Of a stretch of DNA of 64,000 nt, positions 37,291 to 47,045 are shown one piece after another. The stretch comes from Balaenoptera acutorostrata. Taxonomy: Eukaryota > Chordata > Mammalia > Artiodactyla > Balaenopteridae. The notes beneath the pieces were generated by a model, which had not been told where the DNA came from, did not search any database, and saw only the letters and a list, made by a program, of their open reading frames with translations. The position numbers were made by a program, and so were the translations under genes. The stretch spans positions 56,413,636 to 56,477,635 of the forward strand of contig NC_080075.1 in the NCBI RefSeq assembly GCF_949987535.1, given 5' to 3'. Position 1 is the stretch's first letter; every line of letters begins with the position of its first letter.

Positions 37291-39034
37291 AGGTAAACAT
37301 TTAGCAGTTGAATTGCTGCAAGTGTTTTGAAGCTCTTGAAGTGATTAGGTAATACACATTTTCTGTTTTGTTTGATATTAATATAGCTGCTTTAGTCTTT
37401 GTAGTCTTAATGTTTGCGTGATACATTTTTTTCCATTCTTTTAATTGTAACCTATTTGTATTTACTGTGTCTCTTTGGGACAGTATATAGTTATATCTTG
37501 ATTGACAATCTTTGCCTTTTAATTGAAGCATTTATGTCATTAACATCTCATATAAGTATTAACATAGTTGAATTAAGGTCTACAATTTTGTTGTTTCTTT
37601 TCTTATTTGCCCCATCTGCTTTTCTAGCCTGTGTTTTTTCTTTTCTGCCTTATTTTGGCAAAAAAAATTAAATAATTTTTAGCTTTCCATTTTAATTCTT
37701 CTATGGACTTTTCACCTAGACTTTCATGCTTTTTTTTTTTTTTTTTTTAGTGGTTACTCTAGGGATTACAATTTATATTCTTACCTTTTCACAGTCTGAG
37801 TTAATATTATACCACCTCACTACCCTCCATTCTTTGTGTGATTGTTTTCATATATATAAATCCCAAAGTATAGTGCTATAATTTTTGCTTTAAACGGTCA
37901 TATGTCTTTTAAGTAAAATTAGGATACATATACACACACATACACATGTGCATAGTCACATATTTATCCACATACTTACCATTTACCATCTGGTATCAAT
38001 TTTCTTTAGCCTGAAGAATTTTCTCTAACATTTTTTGTAGTGTTGGTCTGTTGGCTGGGAGTTCTCATTTACCTGAAAATGTCTTTATTTTTCCTTCATC
38101 TTTGAAAGATGCAGGATTTGGGGTTAACAGGTTGTTTGTTTTATTTTTGTTTTTTAATGCAACATTTAAAGATGTCATTTCATTGTCTCTTGACCGCTGT
38201 TGTTTCAAATAAGAAGTTAGACATTTCTCATATTGTTGTTCCTCCATATGCAATGTGTTCTTTCTCTCTGCCTGCTTTCATGATTTTCTCCTTATCTTTG
38301 TTTTCCAGCAGTTTGACTCTAATATTCCTAAGTGTGGTTTTCTTTGTATTTATCCTTTTTGGAATTCACTGAGCTTCTTGGATCTATACCTTATGTTTTT
38401 CAAAATATTGAGGAAATTTTAGTCACTACTTCTTCAAATATTTTTCTACCCTATTCTCTCTCCTCTGATTATACATATTTAGATATTTTGATATTGTCTC
38501 ACAGGTCACTATGGCTCTGCTTTTTCCCCCCCTCTCTGTTTTATCGCTGTTCTTTAGAAAGGATAATTTCTGTTGGCTCTCTCTTCATGTTCACTGACCC
38601 TTTCTTCTACTCATCTCTAAGCTGCTGTTAAACCCTTCCAGTAAATTTTTCATTTCAGATACTATATTGTCAGATCTGGAATTTCCATTTGTTTATTTAT
38701 TATAGCTTCCATTTCTCTGCTGCTATTTCCCATCTATTCATTTATGACCTTGTTTTCCTTTAAGTGCTTTAAAGTTCTTGTCTGCTATTTTCAACATCTG
38801 GGTTATCCTACATTGGTTCCTATTCACTGACTGTTCTTCACTTTCACTCTGTTATGGGTCATATTTGTCTGCTTCTTTCTGTGCCTAGTTATTTTTTATT
38901 ATATGGTGGACATTGTGGATGTTATGTTCTTGGGAGTGCAAGTTTTGTCTTCTTTTAGAGTGTTGAATTTTGTTCTGGCAATCAGTTAATTTATTATCAG
39001 ATCAGATTGAATCTTGTAAGGATTATTATGTCAT
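37291..39034 (-). mobile_element. HAL1/L1M-like element, 3' portion, minus strand
   Basis: Antisense sequence with TTTTGTAGTGTTGGTCTGTT, TCATTGTCTCTTGACCGCTG, TCACTGAGCTTCTTGGATCT and TTCAAATATTTTTCTACCCT, typical of HAL1 or old L1 ORF1 and flanks. It continues at 39746 after an interruption. Confidence 0.8.
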
Positions 39035-39745
39035 TTTAAATAAACTTTAAACTTTTTTTAAGCACAGTTTTTAGGTTTACAACAAAATTGAGTGGAAAGA
39101 CAGAGTTTCCATTACCCCTCATCCCCACGTATGCACAATCTCCCCCACTATCCACATCCCACACTGGAGTGATACATTTGTTACATTCAGTGAACCTATA
39201 TTGACACATCATTATCACCCAAAGTTCATAGTTATATTAAGGTTTATTCTTGGTGTTGGACAGTCTATGGATTTTGACAAATGTATAATGATATGGATCC
39301 ACCATTATAGTATCATACAGAACAGTTTTACTACCCTAAGGATACTCTGAGCTATGCTAATCCCTTCCTCCCTCCTCTCTGACCCCAGGCAACCACTGAT
39401 CTTTTTATTGCCTGCATAGTTTTGCCTTTTCCAGAATGTGACAGAGTTGGAATCATACATACACAGCCTTTTTAGATTGGCTTCTTTTCATATAGTAATA
39501 ATATTATTTAAGGTTCCTCTATGTCTTCCTATGGCTTAAAAGCACATTTCTTTTTAGTATTGAATAATATTCCATTGTCTGGTTGTACCACAGTTATTCA
39601 TTCATTCACCTGCTGAAGAACATCTTGGTTGCTTCTAAGTTTTGGCAATTATGAATAAAGCTGCTTTTATCTTCTGGAAAAGATTGTAGAGAATTGGTAT
39701 GATTTTTTTCCCTTAAATGTTTGGTAAAGTATACCAGTGAACCAA
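39035..39745 (-). mobile_element. L1M 3' end inserted in the HAL1-like element
   Basis: A second antisense L1 tail: TTTTTAGGTTTACAACAAAA, CAGTGAACCTATATTGACAC, CAATAATTCCATTG-like (ATTGAATAATATTCCATTGT), TGCTGAAGAACATCTTGGTT, followed by a little ORF2 sequence. Confidence 0.82.
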
Positions 39746-40415
39746 TCTGGGAAGGATTGTTTTATAAAGTTTGTTAGGATGGGTGTAGAGTAGCCCTTAC
39801 TCTAGGACTAGAGTAACCCCACTTCTAAGCCCTGGCCTTTCTGAGGTATCAACAGAGTATCTGGGTGATCAGTGAGGTCTCCCCACTGTGACTGGTAGAA
39901 CATCCTATGTCTCCCAGCTCTGTAATCACAGGAATCTCTGTATAGCCTCAAACTTCCAGACAGCTGTTTTTTGCCTGGTTTGTAGAGTCTTGTCCTGGTG
40001 TCCTGGGTATATGTAGCTTAGTATTTAGCTAAATACATTAGGGGCCTCATACAGATTTCTGGAGTTCTGCTCTTCAAAGCTCCATTCCCTCTGGTATACT
40101 ACTCTTAAAATTCCATTCACTTCAGCAATCTTGAACTCTAGTCTCTGCTTCCCCAGCTCAGTAAAACTGCTGTGATCTGCTTCTGCCACCTCCCTGTGCC
40201 ACAGTCCATAAAGTCTCTTCAGAAAGAGATTGTGGGCAATTGTGGAGGCTCAACTTATGTGGTTCCCCTCTCTCTAGAATCATAGTCCTGCACTGCCAGT
40301 TGTCTAACATCTAAAATTAGTCACCAAATATATTTCACCCAGTTTCATAGTTGTTCATGGTGGGAAAAGTACTCTGGTACCAATTACTCCATCATAGCTA
40401 AAAGTAGAAGTCTTG
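39746..40415 (-). mobile_element. HAL1/L1M-like element, 5' portion, minus strand
   Basis: The continuation of 37291-39034 runs through the 5'UTR (TCTCCCAGCTCTGTAATCAC, CCTCCCTGTGCCACAGTCCA) to the 5' tip, ACCAATTACTCCATCATAGC near 40380-40400, which is the antisense start of old L1/HAL1 elements. Confidence 0.75.
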
Positions 40416-42224
40416 TTTGTTTTTTTCAAATAGGTCTTTGACAAGATATTAAGGTGGACATTTGTAGGCCAAGACTCCATAATGCCAGCGCATAAAAACT
40501 GCTGAAGTTTTGTGCTGAATGGAGATTCCAGAGGTTATACAGTGTCCTGGAAACAGAAATTCTGGTCATCCAGAGTGGGGAGACCTCACTGAACAACTGT
40601 GGGGACTCCTTTGAGACCCAGAAGATCTGTGCCTTAGGAGTGGAGCTACTCTAGCCCCAGAGTCAGGGTGGAAGGTTCATTTTTTAAAGAATAGCTTCCA
40701 TTTGTCTTCTGCAGAACAGAGAAGACAATCATTGTCCTAGGGATCTTTCTGTCAAGTTAGCCTGAATAAATTGATTTACATTAAATGGTATAAGTTAATG
40801 CCAACTGGGTGCCTGAATACTGAGTTAGCAATAAAGGATTCTTCAGCATACCCTTCATCTGCTTTATCAGAGGAGGAGGATTTACAAAGAGAACCTCTTC
40901 CTATGTTGTTTTTACCTGTTATGACCACTGGCCGTACTTTAATCTATGTTTCCACATCTTTCAGAAAAGTACCTCGAGTGCTGAAATGCCCTTTGCCATC
41001 TTAATCCCAGAGCCCCATAGGCACAATGAGCTGTTCATTGTACCTATAGTTTATTCATTTAAAAAACAAAAATGTTCTGCTAGTGTTAAAGGAATTTGTT
41101 TTTAAAACACTGTGCTTATGAAGAAATATTTTTTGTTTTTCCAGACTTTTTTCAAGAATGTTTGTCTGTTACATGTAAATATGTATGATCCAGTAGAGTT
41201 AGGACACATATGTTTTTAGAAAGATATTATTATGAGGAAAATATGGAACTTTGTTTAATATTCCCTCCCCTAAACATATGTGATTTTTACTTTTAGAAAA
41301 TTGTGTTAAATACAGTATTTCTATGGTACTGAATGTTGTCTTAATCTTTAAAGGGACTATATAATGACCTCGTATGATGGATTTGAAGATTTGGAGGAGG
41401 AGCTACTCTTAAGCATACATATTCTGTTTTCTCAAATGTTTTCCATTCTTCTGTCAGTCCTGTTTTTCATGGGTCATTCAACCCACACACCTCTGGGTGA
41501 CTCTTTTAAACTGTCACATGTCAATCAAAGAAAAGTAGATGTAAGATGAGGAAATAAACTTGTCTTATTTGAAATTGGCTAGACTTTTCCTGTAAAGCTT
41601 TTTTGCATCTTCAGTTTCCAACTGCGTTTTATATTTTGGCAATAGTAAGGGGTAGGAAGGGACATGAGTGAGTGATAATTGCTAAAGAAAATACTCAAGA
41701 ATATTGCATCAGAAAACCACTTGGGAATAAACCTAAAATTTATATGGAATATGCAAAGTGAAATTTTGTTGCTATAGTCCATAGACAATGTTTCATCTGG
41801 AAGGATTTTTAAAACTAATTGTGAGATAATTTTAGTGCTTAGGACCAAAAAAAAAGAGCAGTTTGGATCAGCAATTCTTTAGAAGTTTGTGGTAGAACAA
41901 TAATAACAATGTGGATTCTGACCTCAAAAAAGCTGACTAGCATAAATGACTTCTTATATTCCTTTTTAAAAATCTCATAAATTTTAGGTAAAAATCTAAT
42001 GGCCCAAATAATGTTTCCTTGAATTCGAACAGTCTGTTTATAAAATTCAAATAACTTGCCCTGAAATTCAGAGTTAGGTTACTTTTAAAAAATGGAACAA
42101 TTCATCTTTCCTGGCATCAAGTCTTTGACAGTTAGCACAATCAGTCCTGGGGTCCTCTTGCCTCTTATACTCATGACTGCCAGTAGAATGATGTATCACA
42201 GCCCAGCTTTCAGCAAATGTAAAC
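40416..42224. other. No gene seen; contains duplication copy A
   Basis: Unique-looking DNA with the first 75-bp copy at 41226. No exon recognised. Confidence 0.55.
41226..41300 (+). repeat. 75-bp local duplication, copy A
   Basis: Aligns without gaps to 42371-42445 with 4 mismatches in 75. Contains TCCCTCCCCTAAACATAT and GATTTTTACTTTTAGAAAA. Not part of a repeat family I recognise. Confidence 0.92.
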
Positions 42225-42335
42225 TGAGCTTCTTGAAGACATGAAATTCATATGCTTTTTCCTGTACTTTCAACACCGAGCACAACTAGCACAGTGTCTG
42301 GTACATAATAGTTGCTTAGAAAATGTTTTTAGAAT
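42225..42335 (+). mobile_element. LINE-2 3' end
   Basis: GCTTCTTGAAGACATGAAAT, ACCGAGCACAACTAGCACAG, GGTACATAATAGTTGCTTAG: decayed L2 tail. Confidence 0.7.
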
Positions 42336-42370
42336 GACAAAATCAATGCCGCTACTTTAATGTCAGAAAC

Positions 42371-42445
42371 ATTATTATGAGGACAATATGGAACTTTGTT
42401 CAGTATTCCCTCCCCTAAACATATATGATTTTTACTTTTAGAAAA
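42371..42445 (+). repeat. 75-bp local duplication, copy B
   Basis: Same orientation as 41226-41300, 1,145 bp downstream. About 95% identical, with a sharp right edge after TTTTAGAAAA. Confidence 0.92.
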
Positions 42446-42504
42446 TACTATTAACTCTTTAGTGCTTTTCTAAGCAAAAAGTTGGAGAAGAATGTAGGCA
42501 AAAT

Positions 42505-42544
42505 GCAGGATTATACATGACAGCAGGATTATGCATGACAGCAG
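42505..42544 (+). repeat. 18-bp tandem duplication
   Basis: GCAGGATTATACATGACA (42505-42522) followed by GCAGGATTATGCATGACA (42523-42540) and GCAG; one mismatch. Confidence 0.93.
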
Positions 42545-42639
42545 AAATTTTTCTTACATGAGTCTAGCTGGTAGAGGACTTAAAAAGTATTTCAATTCAA
42601 TATGTTGTTATCTTGGATCGTTTTTCTTACAGGGCATTT

Positions 42640-42800
42640 TGGTAAAATAGCTGTTCTGCCTTTTGTTTTTTAATGACTTCATAATAGTTCATGTTGTGGT
42701 TGTTCCATAATTTATTTGTACCAGTACCTTCTGGGTGAATTTTTAGATTGTACACACACACATACACCTTTGCACATTTGTCTTGCTATTTCCTTAGAAT
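42640..42800 (-). mobile_element. Possible old L1 3' fragment
   Basis: ATAGTTCATGTTGTGGTTGT and TTATTTGTACCAGTACCTTC look like the antisense block in which L1 tails read ...ATAATTTATTTAACCA. Weak. Confidence 0.4.
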
Positions 42801-43859
42801 AAATTCTTATATATGAAGATGCATGAAATCATACACATACATCTTATAATTCTTTTGAGGATTAAATTAGGTAATATTATAGAAGACTTATAACAGTGCC
42901 TGACAGTAAAATCTCAAGGGCTTTGGTAGTATGGTTATTGTTAGTTGTTTTTGTTGCTTTAGTCTTCCCACTGGACTTCAAGCCCCTAAATAAAATGACT
43001 GCTTCAGTTAGAAAAACATCAGAGATCCCAACTGCAAGTGGCTTGAATGATAAGGAAATTTATTATTCTTTATTAAACAATGAGGAAATTTCATTACTAG
43101 AAGGTCAGAGGAAGGGTGAGTCCAGAACTTGTCAATACAGGATTTCAGGAAAGAGGAACCAAAGTCTTTCCATGTGTGCCACCTGTCATACTCATTGAGT
43201 CAGCTTTGTCCTCAAGCTGGTCCCAATCACATAATATAATGCTTACTTTGGCTGCAGGAGTTGTACTTGAATGAAAAGAAGAAAAGACCAGCTCTTCATA
43301 AGGGTCTATATTTACGAGAGTGAAGTCTCTTTCTGAAGGCCCCATCAGATTTACCCTCACGTTTCATTTGCCCTAATTGAATAAATGAAATGGGGCCACT
43401 ATGATTGGCTTATACCATTATTTTTCATACCTTTTGATCATGACGCACAGTAGGAAATACATTTTATACCATGATCAAGATACTCATCACACATACATTT
43501 GTGTATATGTACTTGTCTCTCTATACAGTTAAACATAATTCACAGTAAAAGCTTCTCAATATAATACTTATCCTTACTACCTATGATAAACTTAAAGAGT
43601 ATTTTATTTATATTTAAATATAAGGTTTTTAAACCCTCAAATACAAAAATTTGGAAAGACTTAATATATAGTATAAGCTATTCATGAATTTGTTCCAGTC
43701 CAGAACACATGAGGACAGTAAGACTGCATGGTACACTACTGAGCCTATTCTAAATTTTGACTGAGTCAAGATAAATACTTTTTCACACAAATAGGTAATT
43801 AATTGTGAGTAGTAAAATAATCTTAATAATAATTGATACATGCAAGAATCATCAGTGAA
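42801..43859. other. No gene seen
   Basis: AT-rich. The frame at 42896-43198 is not supported by splice signals or known motifs. Confidence 0.55.
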
Positions 43860-43950
43860 TTCTACACTCAAGGAGACAGGATACACAAATGCATGAAAAC
43901 CAGGAGTTGGGGATCATTGGGAAGCATCTTGGAAGCTGCCTAGCACAGAG
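43860..43950 (+). repeat. Second copy of the unnamed repeat
   Basis: CTCAAGGAGACAGGATACAC and GGGGATCATTGGGAAGCATC TTGGAAGCTGCCTAGCACAG correspond to the end of the repeat at 33235-33495. Confidence 0.55.
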
Positions 43951-43974
43951 TATAAAGAGATACAACTAAATGCA

Positions 43975-44266
43975 ATGTGTGACCCTGGATTGAATTCTGG
44001 ACTGGGAAGAAACTGCTGTTAAGTAGAATTGGGACAATTGATGAAATTCAAGTATGGCCTATGCATTATATAATATTACATTCATGATAACTTACCTGAT
44101 TTTATTTATCATACAATGGTATGTAATACAATGTCCTTGTTATTGGGAAATACACACTGTTGTATTTATTTGAAGGAAGGCTATAAGGAAATGCTTTATA
44201 CTACTATTGCAGGTTTTTTCTAAATTTGAAGGTATTTCAAAATTAAGTTATAAAATGCCGACAGAA
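43975..44266 (+). mobile_element. Old L1M 3'UTR, plus strand
   Basis: Recognised by ATTGAATTCTGGACTGGG, GAATTGGGACAATTGATGAA, GTCCTTGTTATTGGGAAATA and the ending CTAAATTTGAAGGTATTTCA, the common L1MC/D/E 3' end. Confidence 0.8.
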
Positions 44267-44309
44267 ATTGTTTTTCAACTGAAAAAAAATATGTATCTAG
44301 TTCTTGAGT

Positions 44310-44740
44310 TTATATCCACTGATGCATGATATGTATTCTATGTCATGGTGTTTAATTCTTTCAATACATTGTTGGATTTGGTTTGCTAGTATTTTGTTGA
44401 AGATTTTTGCCCGTATATTCATAAGGACTATTGGTCTGTAGCTTTCTTTTCTGGTGGTATCTTTGTTTGGCTTTGATATCAGAGTAATGCTGACCTCACA
44501 GAATGAGTTAAGAGATGTTCCCTCCTCACTTATTTTTCTGGAAGAGCTTGAGAAGGATTAGTGTTAATTCTTCTTTAAATATGTGGTAGACTTCATTAAT
44601 GAAGCTATCCAGTCCTAGACTTCTCTTTTCTGGGAGACTTTTGATAGGTCTGTTAAGATTTTCTTATTTCTTCTTGAGTCAGTTTTGGCAATTTCTTTGT
44701 TTCTAGGAATTTTCATTTTTTATTCCTTTGCAGTTACCTA
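44310..44740 (-). mobile_element. Older L1 ORF2 fragment (RT region), minus strand
   Basis: Antisense sequence reads like L1 ORF2 RT (TCAATACATTGTTGGATTTG, GTATTTTGTTGAAGATTTTT, ACAGAATGAGTTAAGAG) and aligns with 59190-59480, with clear divergence and small gaps. Confidence 0.88.
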
Positions 44741-44869
44741 GTTTAATTTATATTGAACAATAATGCATTTTTACATTGTGTACATATATTTGATTCAGTT
44801 TTATGTGAAGTTATATTTAAACCATACAAAATAAATCCCCCATACAACTGCCTAGCCTTGCATATCTGA

Positions 44870-45020
44870 CCTAACATGCATTTATCATGATGATATTTTG
44901 AGCATTCCAGCTGCTTCACACCCTTATCAATACTTGGTATTTTTCATATTTTTCATTTTAGCCATTCTTTGGGGATGTTTTTCTCTGGTTTTTAATTTTG
45001 AAGGTTTTAAACTGTCACCT
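44870..45020 (-). mobile_element. Possible L1M 3' fragment
   Basis: Contains CACACCCTTATCAATACTTG and ATTTTAGCCATTCTTTGGGG, typical of antisense L1M tails. Short and diverged. Confidence 0.5.
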
Positions 45021-45110
45021 ATAAGAACATCATAAATGACAATACATCTGGGGTCTGTTATTTTTATTGTTTTGTGTGTTTGTAAAATCATTTTTAAAAT
45101 CAACTTTCTT

Positions 45111-46349
45111 CATAGGCAGAACACTCTATGCCATAAATCACAGCAAGATCCTTTTTGACCCACCTCCTAGAGAAATGGAAATAAAAACAAAAATAAACAA
45201 ATGGGACCTAATGAAACTTAAAAGCTTTTGCACAGCAAAGGAAACCATAAACAAGACAAAAAGACAACCCTCAGAATGGGAGAAAATATTTGCAAACGAA
45301 GCAACTGACAAAGGATTAATCTCCAAAATATACAAACAGCTCATGCAGCTCACTGTCAAAAAAACAAACAACCCAATCCAAATATGGGTGGAAGACCTAA
45401 ATACACATTTCTCCAAAGAAGACATACAGATTGCCAACAAACACATGAAAAGATGCTCAACATCACTAATCATTAGAGAAATGTAAATCAAAACCACAAA
45501 GAGGTATCACCTCATACCAGTCAGAATGGCCATCATCAAAAAATCTAGAAACAATAAATGCTGGAGAGGGTGTGGAGAAAAGGGAACCCTCCTACACTGC
45601 TGGTGGGAATGTAAATTGATACAGCCACTATGGAGAACAGTATGGAGGTTCCTTGAAAAACTAAAAATAGAACTACCATATGACCCAGCAATCCCACTAC
45701 TGGGCATATACCCTGAGAAAACCATAATTCAAAAAGAGACATGTACCACAATGTTCACTGCAGCACTGTTTACAATAGCCAGGACATGGAAGCAACCTAA
45801 GTGTCCATCGACAGATGAATGGATAAGGAAGATGTGGCACATTTATACAATGGAATATTACTCAGCCATAAAAAGGAACGAAATTGAGTTATTTGTACAG
45901 AGGTGGATGGACCTAGAGTCTGTGATACAGAGTGAAGTAAGTCAGGAAGAGAAAAACAAATACCGTATGCTAACGCATATATATGGAATATAAAAAAACA
46001 GTACTTATGAACCTAGTGGCAGGGCAGGAATAAAAACGCAGACGTAGAGAAGAGACTTGAGGGCATGGGGGGAAAGGGGAAGCTGGGACGAAGTGAGAGA
46101 GTAGCATTGACATATATACACTACCAAATGTGAAATGGATGGCTAGTGGGAAGCTGCTGCATAGCACAGGGAGATCAACTCGGTGCTTTGTGACAACCTA
46201 GAGGGGTGGGACAGGGAGGGCAGGAGGGAGGCTCAAGAGGGAGAGGATGTGGGGATGTATGTATACATATAGCTGATTCACTTTATTGTACAGCACAAAC
46301 TAACACAACATTGTAAAGCAATTATACTCCAATAAAGATATAAAAAATA
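45111..46349 (+). mobile_element. 5'-truncated L1 (3' 1.2 kb), plus strand
   Basis: Plus-strand L1 3' end, beginning GGCAGAACACTCTATGCC near 45115 and ending AACATTGTAAAGCAATTATA...ATAAAG with a short A-rich tail. An imperfect TSD may be AATCAACTTTCTT (45098-45110) and AATCAAGTTTGCTT (46349-46362). It is almost identical in sequence to 46681-47926 in the opposite orientation. Confidence 0.93.
45115..45993 (+). pseudogene. L1 ORF2 C-terminal remnant
   Basis: Plus-strand reading resembles ORF2p from ...[20 protein letters not shown] to the end MLTHIYGI at 45993, with a stop at 45484-45486 dividing it into two pieces (45067-45486 and 45526-45993). The C-terminal part includes [17 protein letters not shown] and the [14 protein letters not shown] motif. 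The endonuclease and reverse transcriptase are absent because the insertion is 5'-truncated. Confidence 0.92.
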
Positions 46350-46680
46350 ATCAAGTTTGCTTGTCTGTTTTTTCCTATTTAAAATGTGGTTCAAATCAAA
46401 TGAAAGATTGGTGATGGAGTCAACATTTCCTCTCAATTTTGTTGCTATTAATACTTCTAAATCTAGTGGTTGAGCTTGCTTTATTATTATTTTCTTCTTC
46501 AAAGTTTAAAAGATTCACTTTAAAGACAACTTGTACTAACTCAGTTTAAATATTACAATTGCTGATAATTTGAAAAAAGTTATACTCAATAGCTTCCTTT
46601 CTGAAAAATACACTGAAAGTTTTTAACTAAATCTGGTTTAAAGAAAGCATTTTGCCAATAGATGATAAACTTCTCAAAAA
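46350..46680. other. Spacer between inverted L1 3' ends
   Basis: About 330 bp of non-L1 AT-rich sequence between the poly(A) ends of two oppositely oriented L1s. Confidence 0.8.
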
Positions 46681-47045
46681 TTTTTTTAAATTAATTTTTA
46701 TTGGAGTATAGTGCTTTACAATGGTGTGTTAGTTTCTACTGTATAACAAAGTGAATCAGCTATACGTATACATTTATCCCCATATCCCCTCCCTCTTGTG
46801 TCTCCATCCTACCCTCCCTATCCCACCCCTCTAGGTGGTCACAAAGCACCGAGCTGGTCTCCCTGTGGTGTGCAGCTGCTTCCCACTAGCTATCTGTTTT
46901 ACATTTGGTAGTGTATACCTGTCAATGCTACTCTCTCACTTCGTCCCAACTTACCTTCCCCCTCCCTGTGTCCTCAAGTCCATTCTCTACTTCTGCATCT
47001 ATATTCCTGTCCTGCCCCTAGGTTCTTCAGAATCTTTTTTTTTTT

